Below, piece by piece: positions 49,384 through 58,198 of a stretch of DNA of 64,000 bases (the stretch's first letter is position 1; every line of letters starts with the position of its first letter). A program made the position numbers and the translations under genes. The notes beneath the pieces were generated by a model. The model worked only from the letters and a program-made list of their open reading frames with translations, ran no database searches and was not told where the DNA came from. The DNA comes from JANOYJ01 sp963792485 (lineage in GTDB: Bacteria; Pseudomonadota; Alphaproteobacteria; Rhizobiales; Rhizobiaceae), in NCBI GenBank assembly GCA_963792485.1, contig CAWBWL010000004.1, positions 1 through 64,000 of the forward strand, written 5' to 3'.

Positions 49384-50418
49384 TTGTCCCCCGCCGCCAA
49401 ACTTCTTTCCTGGTACGACTGCAGCCACCGAGCCATGCCATGGCGTGTTCCGCCCGGCGATCTTGCCGCCGGAGCGCGGCCGGACCCATACGCCGTCTGG
49501 CTCTCCGAAGTCATGCTGCAACAGACGACAGTGGCCGCCGTCAAAAGCTATTTCCTCAATTTTATCCAGCTTTGGCCAACGGTCGCAGACCTCGCCGCCG
49601 CCAATGAGGAGGATGTGCTGAAAGCCTGGGCGGGCCTCGGCTATTATTCGCGCGCCCGGAACTTGAAGAAGTGCGCCGATGAAATCATCCGCAGCCACGA
49701 CGGCGCATTTCCCGATACTGCGGCCGCGTTGTCCAAGCTCCCCGGCATCGGCCCCTACACCTCCGCCGCCATCGCCGCGATTGCATTTGACGAGCGCGTC
49801 CCGGTGGTCGACGGCAATGTCGAGCGCGTGTTCGCCCGCCTCTATGCGATCAGCACTCCCCTGCCCGCCGCCAAGCCGGAAATCCGCGCGCGCGTGGCTG
49901 AACTCATGCCTCCGTCACGACCGGGAGACTATGCACAGGCGCTGATGGATCTCGGCGCGACCATCTGTTCCCCGCGCAAACCCTCCTGCCTCCTCTGCCC
50001 GCTCAACGCGCAATGCGAGGCGTTCAAGTCTGGCAGTGCCGAAGCCTTCCCGCTGAAACTTGCCAAACCCGCCAGACCGCTGCGACGCGGTGCCGCCTTC
50101 GTGGCGGTCAATAGGGCAAACGAAATTCTGGTGACCAAGCGGATCGCCAAAGGCCTGCTAGCCTCGATGACACAGGTTCCAACCTCGGATTGGTCCTCGC
50201 GCCAAGACGGCATTGCGACACACGAAGCCGCACCGTTCATCGCCGACTGGAAGCCGCGCGGCACGATCCGCCACGTGTTCACCCATTTCGAGCTTGAGCT
50301 TGCCGTATTCAGGGTGGACACCTCTCTCGCCGCCCCCGCCGGCCATTGGTGGTCCGCCGACGTCAACCGCGAAGCCTTGCCAAGCCTGATGAAAAAGGTG
50401 ATTGCGGCAGCACTCTGA
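49384..50418 (+). CDS. mutY: A/G-specific adenine glycosylase MutY
   Basis: 344 residues from a TTG start. SEVMLQQTTVAAVKSYFLNF carries the catalytic Glu; LPGIGPYTSAAIAAIAFDER is the helix-hairpin-helix; VVDGNVERVFARL carries the catalytic Asp; the iron-sulfur cluster cysteines are in CSPRKPSCLLCPLNAQC. A NUDIX-like C-terminal domain (about 230-344, TRIAKGLLASMTQVPTSDWS, IRHVFTHFELELAVFRV) reads 8-oxoG. It removes A paired with 8-oxoG. Divergent from dciA and followed by a HAD gene. Confidence 0.95.
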   Translation: MSPAAKLLSWYDCSHRAMPWRVPPGDLAAGARPDPYAVWLSEVMLQQTTVAAVKSYFLNFIQLWPTVADLAAANEEDVLKAWAGLGYYSRARNLKKCADEIIRSHDGAFPDTAAALSKLPGIGPYTSAAIAAIAFDERVPVVDGNVERVFARLYAISTPLPAAKPEIRARVAELMPPSRPGDYAQALMDLGATICSPRKPSCLLCPLNAQCEAFKSGSAEAFPLKLAKPARPLRRGAAFVAVNRANEILVTKRIAKGLLASMTQVPTSDWSSRQDGIATHEAAPFIADWKPRGTIRHVFTHFELELAVFRVDTSLAAPAGHWWSADVNREALPSLMKKVIAAAL

Positions 50419-50437
50419 AACGCGAGTTCCGCTTATC

Positions 50438-51055
50438 TTGATTCCCATCGACCACATCGTCTTCGACATCGGCAAAGTCCTCATCGCCTATGACACCGAG
50501 ATTCCGTACCGCCCGCTTATCCCCGATGAGACCGAGCGCCGCCATTTCCTTGCTGAAATCTGCTCGCCCGCATGGAACATCGAACAGGACCGGGGCCGCT
50601 CATGGGCTGACGCCGAGGCGGAGCTGATCGCGCTTCATCCGGACAAAGCCATGCTGATCCGCGCCTTCCGGCAGAACTGGCATCATATGGTGGGGCCTGC
50701 CATAGATGAGACCGTCGCCATCATGCGGCGCTTCATCGCCGATGGCCATGATGTGACGCTCTTGACAAATTTCGCGTCCGATACCTATCGCGAATCCCTC
50801 AAGCGCTTTGCTTTTCTGAGTGAGACGCGCGGCGTGACCGTGTCCGGCGACGTCAAGCTCATAAAACCGGACCCGGCGATCTATCACCTTCATGCCGAGA
50901 CATTCGGCCTCAATCCAAACAAGACCCTCTTCATTGACGACAGCCTCACCAACATCCTCGCCGCCCATTCCTGCGGCTGGCATGGGGTGCATTTCAGCGG
51001 CGCTGCGGCGCTGGAGGAAGAGCTGGTGAAATTCAGTTTTGTGAAGGCGGGCTGA
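50438..51055 (+). CDS. HAD-superfamily hydrolase
   Basis: About 205 residues. HIVFDIGKVLIAYD is motif I (nucleophile Asp; the second acid position is Gly, as in the haloacid-dehalogenase/YihX group), DVTLLTNFAS is motif II, SGDVKLIKPDPAIYHLHAE is motif III and LFIDDSLTNILAAH is motif IV. Substrate not known. The TTG at 50438 is chosen as start, 20 bases after mutY; the frame has no ATG before the conserved region. Its 3' end overlaps the convergent gene at 51033 by 23 bases. Confidence 0.82.
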   Translation: MIPIDHIVFDIGKVLIAYDTEIPYRPLIPDETERRHFLAEICSPAWNIEQDRGRSWADAEAELIALHPDKAMLIRAFRQNWHHMVGPAIDETVAIMRRFIADGHDVTLLTNFASDTYRESLKRFAFLSETRGVTVSGDVKLIKPDPAIYHLHAETFGLNPNKTLFIDDSLTNILAAHSCGWHGVHFSGAAALEEELVKFSFVKAG

Positions 51056-52070
51056 GCGGGATTTTCCTGAACGCGGCGATTGCCTCCGCCACAATCTCGC
51101 GCGGCATCATCCGCAGCGCGCGCCCGTCAAAGGGCAGATGTTTCATTTCGGACAGAACGAGGGCGGCGACGGCGAAGGCTTGCGCTTCATCGCGCCGCGC
51201 TTTGACGGGTCCGCGCATCGGCTGTTTTGACAGCCAGTGTTTGTGAATGGCAAACGCGCGCGGGTCGGGTACGCCCATGGTGACCGGAAATCCTCTGGCG
51301 TCGATCACCGTCTGCGATATCGCAGGCGCGTTCTCCAGCCAAACCAGCCCCGTGATCGGCGACGGCTGCAAATCACCCTTTTCCGCTTCAAACAGCTCTT
51401 TGCGCCAGGGCGGGTTTCTTTCCGGCTGAATGATATCGACAAGAAATCCGTCGCGGTTCTGCGCGCGGAATGTCTGGCGCGTTTTTTCGAACGACCTGTC
51501 CGCCGACTGCAGAACGCCAATCAGCGTTTCCTCTTTCAGGTCTTTGTCGGCGACAAAACGCAGCGGCGCGCGCGGGTCCAGAAGAAAATCTATATCCTGC
51601 GTCGCCACAAAGCCTGCGTCGAAGACGCCGCCCGCCATCGATTTATAGGCGTAAAGCGCATGCGTCCCAACAATCTTCACACGCTCCGAGCCAATGCCCG
51701 CCCGCTCAAATGCCCGGATAATCCGCGCGGAAATCAAGGGAAGCCGCGCGAGGCCGACCGCCACGTTCAGCCGCGCCTGTTTTTCCAAGTTGGAGCGCAG
51801 GGATTTGGCGCGCGCTTCTAGCAGTATTCGTGACTGTTTGAACTCGCGCTCCACCGCCTCGGTTTCCGGTGACCTCTTGCCTATCACCTTTGCCTTGCGC
51901 TTCTCGCCCTCATAGAACCACTTAACCAGGTAGTCATGACCATTGGTTTCGCGGAAAGCCAAAGTCCCGCGGTTGGCGCGCTGACGTTCGGCCGTTTCAA
52001 CAACGCCGTCAAAAGCCTGCATCGTGTCGGTGAACTCGCGTGCCTGGCGCAGGCTGAAGGGGGTGAACAT
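51033..52070 (-). CDS. GSU2403-family nucleotidyltransferase-fold protein (copy 2)
   Basis: A 345-residue protein: MFTPFSLRQAREFTDTMQAF, FRETNGHDYLVKWFYEGEKR, then the nucleotidyltransferase-like core VKIVGTHALYAYKSMAGGVF and ATQDIDFLLDPRAPLRFVAD (DxD), QNRDGFLVDIIQPERNPPWR and PDPRAFAIHKHWLSKQPMRG. Paralogue of the gene at 25625, with low sequence identity but the same order of motifs. No ribosome binding site precedes the ATG, which overlaps the last base of an inverted-repeat arm. The role of the family is not known. It sits between a HAD gene and ccrM. Confidence 0.74.
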   Translation of the reverse strand: MFTPFSLRQAREFTDTMQAFDGVVETAERQRANRGTLAFRETNGHDYLVKWFYEGEKRKAKVIGKRSPETEAVEREFKQSRILLEARAKSLRSNLEKQARLNVAVGLARLPLISARIIRAFERAGIGSERVKIVGTHALYAYKSMAGGVFDAGFVATQDIDFLLDPRAPLRFVADKDLKEETLIGVLQSADRSFEKTRQTFRAQNRDGFLVDIIQPERNPPWRKELFEAEKGDLQPSPITGLVWLENAPAISQTVIDARGFPVTMGVPDPRAFAIHKHWLSKQPMRGPVKARRDEAQAFAVAALVLSEMKHLPFDGRALRMMPREIVAEAIAAFRKIPLSPPSQN

Positions 52071-52154
52071 TATCGCAGCAAGCCTTTTCTTCGAACTCGA
52101 TTGCGATAAGATTTTTATCGCAGTTGAGTGTGAAAGTAAAGTCGATTGCGATAA
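52070..52154. promoter_or_regulatory. Tandem pair of inverted repeats before NTase-fold gene 2
   Basis: Two 40-base elements: TTATCGCA, 24 bases, TGCGATAA at 52070-52109 and again at 52115-52154. All four arms are perfect. Read toward the gene, both copies share CTTATCGCAATCGA and CTGCGATAA. The proximal arm reaches the start codon. The two inner arms also form a hairpin across five bases. Confidence 0.8.
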
Positions 52155-52271
52155 GTCCGCGAGCCGGCTTCAACAGATTGGCCAGCAGTCGGCCCGAAGC
52201 GTTAAAACTCGCTCAAGAAAAACGGCGCACGCGCGAGCGCACTGGCCGCCAGCGAAGGTGCAGCGCTTCTC

Positions 52272-53402
52272 TCACCCCGCCACAGCCATCGCATCCCTTG
52301 CCACGCGCCTGATCTCATCGATCTGCCGCAGCTTCCCCGCGTCCTCATAGTGCCAATAGGTCCAGCCGTTGCAGGCATCCAGCTCCTGCACGGTCGCGCC
52401 CATCTTGTGGATCGACCCGGCATGGCCGTTGACCGCCACCGTGCCGTCCGCGCGCACGATTGCCGCGTGGCGGCGCTTGCTGTCGTGGAGGACTTGACCG
52501 GGTTTCACCAAGCCCGCCTCAAGCAGGGAACCAAAGGCGACGCGGGCTTCCGCGCGTTTGGCGGTCATCAGCGTCAGTTCGGTGCGCGCATGCGGATCGA
52601 CGGCCGCGATGCGCTGTTCAGCGGCGTCGATATATCTGTCCTCGCGCTCCATACCGACATAATGGCGGCCAAGGCGCTTGGCCACCGCGCCGGTCGTACC
52701 GGAGCCGAAGAACGGGTCGAGCACGACGTCCCCGGGCTTGGACGAAGACAGGATCACCCGCGCCAGCAGCGCCTCCGGCTTCTGCGTCGGATGCACTTTA
52801 TCGCCGTTTCCATCCTTAAGACGCTCCGCGCCGGTGCAGATCGGGAACAGCCAGTCGGAGCGCATCTGCAGATCGTCATTGGCGGCCTTCATCGATTCAT
52901 AATTGAACGTGTAGGCTTTCGACTTCGCGTCTTTCGACGCCCAGATCATCGTCTCATGCGCATTCTGAAAACGGCGTCCGCGGAAATTCGGCATCGGATT
53001 GTTCTTGCGCCAAACCACGTCGTTGAGCAGCCAGAAGCCGATGTCCTGCATGATCGAGCCGACGCGGAAGATGTTGTGGTAGGAGCCGATCACCCAGATC
53101 GACCCGGTCGGCTTCAAAACGCGCCGCGCCGCCAGAAGCCAGGCGCGGGTGAACGCGTCATAGGCTTCAAAGCTTTCAAACTGGTCCCAGTCATCATCCA
53201 CCGCATCGACCTTGGACTGGTCGGGCCGCGAGAGTTCGCCGTTGAGCTGCAGATTGTAAGGAGGGTCGGCGAAGATGAGATCAACTGACTGCGCGGGAAG
53301 CGCGTCCAGCGAGGCGACACAGTCGCCTTTGAAAATCCGATTGAGCCAGGGACGGTCACTCTCGAGGCCAACGGAGTTAGACTTCAACGCAGAAACAGAC
53401 AT
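52272..53402 (-). CDS. ccrM: CcrM-type adenine-N6 DNA methyltransferase (GANTC)
   Basis: A 376-residue beta-class enzyme. DLIFADPPYNLQLNGELSRP holds the catalytic DPPY (about residue 46), GSIWVIGSYHNIFRVGSIMQ and WRKNNPMPNFRGRRFQNAHE follow, KVHPTQKPEALLARVILSSS and DPFFGSGTTGAVAKRLGRHY form the SAM site, and the C-terminal CcrM extension (FGSLLEAGLVKPGQVLHDSK, GHAGSIHKMGATVQELDACN) recognises DNA. It methylates GANTC and couples the cell cycle to replication in alphaproteobacteria. The length fits. Confidence 0.96.
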   Translation of the reverse strand: MSVSALKSNSVGLESDRPWLNRIFKGDCVASLDALPAQSVDLIFADPPYNLQLNGELSRPDQSKVDAVDDDWDQFESFEAYDAFTRAWLLAARRVLKPTGSIWVIGSYHNIFRVGSIMQDIGFWLLNDVVWRKNNPMPNFRGRRFQNAHETMIWASKDAKSKAYTFNYESMKAANDDLQMRSDWLFPICTGAERLKDGNGDKVHPTQKPEALLARVILSSSKPGDVVLDPFFGSGTTGAVAKRLGRHYVGMEREDRYIDAAEQRIAAVDPHARTELTLMTAKRAEARVAFGSLLEAGLVKPGQVLHDSKRRHAAIVRADGTVAVNGHAGSIHKMGATVQELDACNGWTYWHYEDAGKLRQIDEIRRVARDAMAVAG

Positions 53403-53568
53403 TTACGCCACCACAACACATTACGCGATACTGGAGCTATGGTTACCGAACAGGGTAAATATTCAGTGAAGGGTTTGGTTTGCCTGAGCTTTTCGCCAGT
53501 CTCCCAATATGAGCAACGCACATCACTGCGCGCGCTGGACAGGATGTCGTACTTTGTGTCACAATTGC

Positions 53569-53576
53569 ACACGTGT
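53569..53576. promoter_or_regulatory. ACACGTGT palindrome upstream of the RHH antitoxin
   Basis: An eight-base palindrome 18 bases before the ATG at 53594, inside GTGTCACAATTGCACACGTG. Candidate operator for the ribbon-helix-helix protein; short, so weakly supported. Confidence 0.35.
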
Positions 53577-53593
53577 AATCTAAGGCCAACTCC

Positions 53594-53872
53594 ATGAATG
53601 CGCACTCCCCCACGATTTCAATCCGGCTTCCTGAAGAACAGCGCGCCTCTCTTGACAGAGCCACCAAACTCACGCGCCGCTCACGCTCGTTTTTGGTAAA
53701 GGAGGCTCTGGAGCGGCATCTGAACGATATTCTGCGCGAGCAGACTCCAGAGCCCCCAAAGCGGCGGCTGACGCATCTTCTGTCCCTGGCGGGAGATGGG
53801 ACCAGTAAGGACCATGTGCGAACCGCCGAGGAAATTGACGCCCACATCCGCTGGCTCCGCGGCGATGATTGA
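53594..53872 (+). CDS. Ribbon-helix-helix antitoxin of a PIN module
   Basis: A 92-residue protein: SPTISIRLPEEQRASLDRAT, KLTRRSRSFLVKEALERHLN is a CopG/RHH DNA-binding domain, and the tail HVRTAEEIDAHIRWLRGDD is the toxin-binding end typical of PIN-linked antitoxins. It overlaps the PIN gene by eight bases. It should repress its own operon together with the toxin. Confidence 0.82.
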   Translation: MNAHSPTISIRLPEEQRASLDRATKLTRRSRSFLVKEALERHLNDILREQTPEPPKRRLTHLLSLAGDGTSKDHVRTAEEIDAHIRWLRGDD

Positions 53873-54293
53873 AATAACGAGCGCCTCCCGCGTTTATGTC
53901 GATTCCAATATTTTCGTCTATTTTCTTGAATTGACTCCTGAATTTTTCATCAAGGCAAAGGTGTTTTTTGAGTGGATCGATAGTGTGGGAGCACGCATTT
54001 TTACGAATGAATTCACTCTGGCGGAGTGCATTTATCACCCAAGCCGCGCCGGCAATTTGACACTGGTGGCCAAGTATGAATTACTTCTCGAAGATGAGAG
54101 TGATATGCAACTGCTTGTACTCGACGGAGGGCTCGCAAAGCGTGCAGCTGCGGCAGGCGGGCAACTCGGCCTGAAGCTGGCCGACGCTATCCATTTCGTT
54201 TCCGCGCTGGAGGCGGGTTGCGATGTATTCGTCACCGCCGATGTGTCTTTCAAATCCGGCCCAGCCATGCGCGTCCTGCGCCTTGCGGCTTGA
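53865..54293 (+). CDS. PIN-domain toxin (VapC-like)
   Basis: A 142-residue PIN-domain RNase candidate. SRVYVDSNIFVYFLELTPEF has the first acidic residue, FTNEFTLAECIYHPSRAGNL the second (Glu), LKLADAIHFVSALEAGCDVF the third (Asp), and FVTADVSFKS the last. The start at 53865 overlaps the antitoxin stop. Together they form a type II toxin-antitoxin pair. The RNA target is unknown; some VapC proteins cut tRNA or 23S rRNA. Confidence 0.85.
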   Translation: MIEITSASRVYVDSNIFVYFLELTPEFFIKAKVFFEWIDSVGARIFTNEFTLAECIYHPSRAGNLTLVAKYELLLEDESDMQLLVLDGGLAKRAAAAGGQLGLKLADAIHFVSALEAGCDVFVTADVSFKSGPAMRVLRLAA

Positions 54294-54341
54294 GCCTTGA
54301 TCGTCTATCCGCCTGCCTTCCCGAACCCATCGAGCCTTTTT

Positions 54342-55037
54342 ATGCAAAACATTCAACTTGTCATTTTCGACTGCGACGGCGTCCTCGTCGATTCCGAATA
54401 TCTCGCCTGCCGCATCGAGGCAAAACTCCTCACCGATGCCGGTTATCCCATTGATGCGCAAACCATGGCCGAGCGCTTTTCGGGCATGAACTTCCGGGAA
54501 TCGCTGCTCCTCATCGAGCAAGAGGCGGAGGTTCCGCTGTCGGCCTCGCTCATTGAGCAGTCGCACAAGCTCGTTGATCTGGCGCTGGAAACCCAGCTTG
54601 AGGCGATTGACGGCGTGGCGAAAACGCTGGCGAAACTGCGCCGTCCGAAATGCATCTGCTCCAATTCGTCCAGCGACCGGCTCGGCATTTCACTCAGCCG
54701 CACCGGGCTTTACCGCTATTTTGAGCAGAACATTTTCTCCGCCTACGAAGTCGGCACGAAGAAGGGCAAGCCCGATCCAAACGTCTACCAATTCGCCGCC
54801 AAACGCATGAACGCCTTGCCGCAACGCACTGTGGTCATTGAAGATTCTGTGCCGGGCGTGGAGTCGGCAGTGCGCGCGGGCATGCGGGTGATAGGCTTCA
54901 CCGGCGGCCTGCACACTTTCCCCGGCCATGGCGACAAATTGATCGATGCCGGTGCTGAAACGGTTTTGGCGCGGTTCTACGAGATACCGGCAATGGTCGA
55001 TGCGTTCGAAGTCTGGGCCGGGCCCGACGCGGCTTAA
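54342..55037 (+). CDS. HAD-superfamily phosphatase, beta-phosphoglucomutase-like
   Basis: A 231-residue protein. LVIFDCDGVLVDSEYLACRI is motif I with both Asp residues, CSNSSSDRLGISLS is motif II, VGTKKGKPDPNVYQFAAKRM motif III and VVIEDSVPGVESAVRAGMRV motif IV. The cap domain between (about 20-85) fits the phosphoglycolate phosphatase/beta-PGM group (YieH-like). Sugar phosphates are likely substrates. The ATG at 54342 matches the family start. Its end overlaps the convergent peroxiredoxin gene by four bases. Confidence 0.86.
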   Translation: MQNIQLVIFDCDGVLVDSEYLACRIEAKLLTDAGYPIDAQTMAERFSGMNFRESLLLIEQEAEVPLSASLIEQSHKLVDLALETQLEAIDGVAKTLAKLRRPKCICSNSSSDRLGISLSRTGLYRYFEQNIFSAYEVGTKKGKPDPNVYQFAAKRMNALPQRTVVIEDSVPGVESAVRAGMRVIGFTGGLHTFPGHGDKLIDAGAETVLARFYEIPAMVDAFEVWAGPDAA

Positions 55038-55510
55038 AGCTGTGTCAGAATATAGGCCGCGCCGGACTCCTCGACGCCCTTGGTCTGCTCGATATTGAAC
55101 TGTTTGACGACGCCGTCCTCGACAATCATCGAATAGCGCCCGGAGCGCTTGCCCATCGGCCCCATGTCAAATTCCATGCCGATGCCGCGCGTGAAAGTGC
55201 CGGGGCCGTCGGCAAGAAACGTGATCTTCCCCTTGCCGCCGCTCGCCTCCGCCCAAGCCCGCATCACATGATGGTCGTTGACCGCCACAACGGCGATTTC
55301 ATCCACGCCCTTCGACAGGATCGCATCGCGATTGTCGATAAATCCCGGCAAATGGTTCATTGAGCAGGTCGGCGTAAAGGCGCCCGGCAGGCCAATGAGA
55401 ACGACCTTCTTGCCGCCGAACATATCTTTCGTGGTCCTGTCTGCGAACTCGTCATTCACCCGAACTTTGAACGTCACGTCGGGCAGGCGGTCGCCAATGG
55501 CAATGGTCAT
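55034..55510 (-). CDS. Peroxiredoxin (type 5, redoxin domain)
   Basis: A 158-residue thiol peroxidase. VVLIGLPGAFTPTCSMNHLP contains the peroxidatic Cys in PTCS; DEIAVVAVNDHHVMRAWAEA and GIGMEFDMGPMGKRSGRYSM follow. It reduces hydrogen and alkyl peroxides with glutaredoxin or thioredoxin. Only the peroxidatic cysteine is present; no resolving cysteine is seen near the end, so a 1-Cys mechanism is likely. Downstream of the DsbD-domain gene on the same strand. Confidence 0.9.
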   Translation of the reverse strand: MTIAIGDRLPDVTFKVRVNDEFADRTTKDMFGGKKVVLIGLPGAFTPTCSMNHLPGFIDNRDAILSKGVDEIAVVAVNDHHVMRAWAEASGGKGKITFLADGPGTFTRGIGMEFDMGPMGKRSGRYSMIVEDGVVKQFNIEQTKGVEESGAAYILTQL

Positions 55511-55594
55511 GAAATACTCCCGGAAGTGAATACAGATGCTGTTTGTCCGGGTCTAGATATATCGCCGGGCTTGCACTTGTCGAGGCAGTTAAAT

Positions 55595-56404
55595 CTATCG
55601 TGATGCCGGTAGTGCCGCCGTTCCGGAAACTGCGCCTTTGGCGGACTTGATGGTGTAAAATATGTCCGCCGCGCCCGTCTGCTTCGGCGCGAAGACAATC
55701 TTGGCGGCAAGGCGCCGGGTGGCGCCATCATTCGAAACGGCTTTCGGTGCACCGAACATGTAACCATCAGCGGCAAGAAACAACTCAACTTGCCCGGCAT
55801 CCGCAGGCGCTTTGAGCTCAATCTCAACGCCCTCGCCCGCCGACTCGAGTTTAACTACACCAAAAGCCGGTGTCGCTGGCGCAGGCAGGGCCTCGAAGAA
55901 TGAAGCAACCAACGCCTGATCCTCCGTGCTCGCTTTGGCTTGCGGAACTTCAAGCGAAAACTCGCTCTGCACCGGCACGCAAATGTCTTGGCAAATGCCG
56001 AGAAACGACTTGGCCTCAAGGGCAAATGAGGGAAGATCGGCAGCAAGGTTCAAAACAATCGGAAAAGCGACCATGTGTTTATACCCGGCCCACACGCTCT
56101 TGCCGTCATCGAAGCGGTCCGGCGCGGGATAGCGCAGCTCGGACCCGGAAATACCCGCACCCGACACCGAAATCTGCGGTGGCACGCCGGCATCGCCCGG
56201 ATCGCGCCAATAGGTTTTCCAGCCATCTTTGAGTTCAATCTGCAGCGCCGCCCGAATTTCAGTGTCGCCAGCAGCGGGTTCTGCCACAATAAAACGGATG
56301 CGCGCGCCTTCTTCCTCAATCCAGTCCGTCGCGGCGGCCAACGCGCCCTGCGCCGGCAATGGGCTGAAACAAGCGGCAAGGGAAGCAATGAGCAAGTATT
56401 TCAT
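55595..56404 (-). CDS. Secreted DsbD N-terminal (alpha) domain protein
   Basis: A 269-residue protein with signal peptide MKYLLIASLAACFSPLPAQG. ELKDGWKTYWRDPGDAGVPP, YPAPDRFDDGKSVWAGYKHM and FLGICQDICVPVQSEFSLEV match the DsbD N-terminal domain family, with the CxxxC pair at about 138-142. No membrane or thioredoxin domain of full DsbD is present. Such stand-alone proteins probably take part in periplasmic reduction, perhaps in copper or cytochrome handling. Divergent from algH. Confidence 0.82.
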   Translation of the reverse strand: MKYLLIASLAACFSPLPAQGALAAATDWIEEEGARIRFIVAEPAAGDTEIRAALQIELKDGWKTYWRDPGDAGVPPQISVSGAGISGSELRYPAPDRFDDGKSVWAGYKHMVAFPIVLNLAADLPSFALEAKSFLGICQDICVPVQSEFSLEVPQAKASTEDQALVASFFEALPAPATPAFGVVKLESAGEGVEIELKAPADAGQVELFLAADGYMFGAPKAVSNDGATRRLAAKIVFAPKQTGAADIFYTIKSAKGAVSGTAALPASR

Positions 56405-56552
56405 GGAGTTCTAATGAACGCAAACAGCTTCAAGAAACAATCACGATTTGTTGGGCCGGATGTGCGTGTCGAATCAGCGACGCCGCCCAACTATTTTCGG
56501 AGACGGCCCGATTCGCCTTTTCATTTCCACTTTTCTTGTTACGTTAATCTTT

Positions 56553-57161
56553 ATGGACCTCAATGACTTGAGATTAAAGGGGACCGGAAAAGGGTTCCTG
56601 AACGATCAATTCCTTCTCGCCATGCCTGGCATGGGGGACGAGAGGTTCGCGCGTTCGGTCATTTACATCTGCGCACATAGCGATGACGGCGCGATGGGTT
56701 TTATAATCAATCAGCCGCAACCGATTGTATTCCCTGAGATTCTTCTTCAGCTGGGGGTTCTGCGTGAAGACGAAATCATCAAGCTGCCCGAGCAGACGCG
56801 AGACTTCCCCGTGCGCAATGGCGGACCGGTGGACAGAAGTCGCGGGTTTGTCATCCACTCGGATGACTACATGGTGGGATCGACCATGCCAGTCTCGGAA
56901 GACGTTTGCCTGACGGCCACAGTCGATATTTTGCGCGCCATTCTGGCCGGACGCGGGCCGCGCAATGTCATGATGATGCTCGGCTATGCAGGATGGTCTC
57001 CGGGTCAGCTTGAGAGCGAAATCGCCGCCAATGGCTGGCTGACCTGTCAGGCAAGCGAGAACATCTTGTTCGGCGGCGATATGCGGCACATGTACGATCA
57101 AGTCATGGCGTCGATGGGGGTGGATCCGTCGCGCCTGAGCATGACCTGCGGGCATGGGTGA
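56553..57161 (+). CDS. YqgE/AlgH family protein (DUF179)
   Basis: A 202-residue protein. GFLNDQFLLAMPGMGDERFA, RSVIYICAHSDDGAMGFIIN, FPVRNGGPVDRSRGFVIHSD, RNVMMMLGYAGWSPGQLESE and NGWLTCQASENILF are the complete AlgH signature. The function is not settled; it influences alginate and other traits in Pseudomonas. The ATG at 56553 is chosen from the family N-terminus; the frame stays open further upstream. Confidence 0.88.
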   Translation: MDLNDLRLKGTGKGFLNDQFLLAMPGMGDERFARSVIYICAHSDDGAMGFIINQPQPIVFPEILLQLGVLREDEIIKLPEQTRDFPVRNGGPVDRSRGFVIHSDDYMVGSTMPVSEDVCLTATVDILRAILAGRGPRNVMMMLGYAGWSPGQLESEIAANGWLTCQASENILFGGDMRHMYDQVMASMGVDPSRLSMTCGHG

Positions 57162-57188
57162 CGCGAGAAAAGATCAAAGCGATCCGCT

Positions 57189-58079
57189 TTAACCCGACAA
57201 TATCTTCCCGAGCAGCGCCCTCTCCTCAATGACAAAATCAAAAAATGCCGCGACGCGCGGCGTATGGCGCAGATCAGGATGAGCGAGCAGCCGCCAGTCC
57301 CGTGTCAAGTCACGGACGGTGCCCAGCACGTTGATGAGTTCGGGTTCGGCATCACCGAGCGCTTTTGGAAGCGCGCCAATGCCGATGCCGGTTTTGATCG
57401 CCGCCACCAGCCCGAGCACGCTTGTATTGCGCGCCGCAATATTGGCCTGAGGCGCTATTTCCTTGAGCCAGACAAGCGAACGGTGTGCGCTGAGCGATTC
57501 CGCGAAAGCGACAATCGGGAAATTGGCGATCTCCTCAATGCTTGCCGGCTTTCCAAATTGTTCGACGAAAGATTTGCTCGCATAGACCGCCCAAAGCGAT
57601 TCAGCCACCTTGCGCCCGACAAGCTCGTCGTCCGTGTCGCCTGAGCGGAACGCGACATCCGCTTCTCCTTTGGAGAGGTCAACATAGCGATCGCTGGCAA
57701 CAAACTCGATGTGCAGCGCCGGATAGCGGGTGTTGAACCGCTCAATCAGCGCAGATTTGGTCAAAATGCGCACCACCGGCTCCGGGCAGGTCACCCGGAT
57801 GACGCCGGTCAGATCGCGCGTCTGGTCCTTGACATGCCGCTGCAGCTCGATCACCGACGCTTCAACGCGCTCGGCATAAGGCAGAAATTCCTTGGCGTAG
57901 TCCGTCAAATGGTAGCCTGCCGTTTCGCGCATCACCAGTTTGCGGTTCAGACGACGCTCCAGTTCGCTGAGCCGGCGTTGCACGGTGGATTGGTTTACTC
58001 CCAGCGCCTTGCCTGCGGCAATCGTGCTGCCATGGCGCGCGACGGCCAGAAAGTACTTCAGATCGTCCCAGTCGAACAT
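57189..58079 (-). CDS. LysR-family transcriptional regulator
   Basis: A 296-residue protein. The winged HTH (about 1-60) reads MFDWDDLKYFLAVARHGSTI, AAGKALGVNQSTVQRRLSEL, ERRLNRKLVMRETAGYHLTD. The effector-binding domain follows (VRVTCPEPVVRILTKSALIE, DLSKGEADVAFRSGDTDDEL). The start 21 codons downstream of the longest frame is chosen as the family start. Divergent from the cupin gene with 119 bases between, so the cupin gene is a likely target. Confidence 0.9.
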   Translation of the reverse strand: MFDWDDLKYFLAVARHGSTIAAGKALGVNQSTVQRRLSELERRLNRKLVMRETAGYHLTDYAKEFLPYAERVEASVIELQRHVKDQTRDLTGVIRVTCPEPVVRILTKSALIERFNTRYPALHIEFVASDRYVDLSKGEADVAFRSGDTDDELVGRKVAESLWAVYASKSFVEQFGKPASIEEIANFPIVAFAESLSAHRSLVWLKEIAPQANIAARNTSVLGLVAAIKTGIGIGALPKALGDAEPELINVLGTVRDLTRDWRLLAHPDLRHTPRVAAFFDFVIEERALLGKILSG

Positions 58080-58198
58080 CAAGCGACCATGCACTATTGC
58101 GGCCCCCTTGCGCAATCCTGCGGCTGCCGCTGGCGGCGACAAGGGCGTATGACCTGTCCGCGCCCCAATGTGGAGCGTTTAAAGCAGGAGTGCGGAAA

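Noticed and set aside
52350..53288. 312-codon open frame on the plus strand
   Set aside because: It is antisense to ccrM, which is complete.
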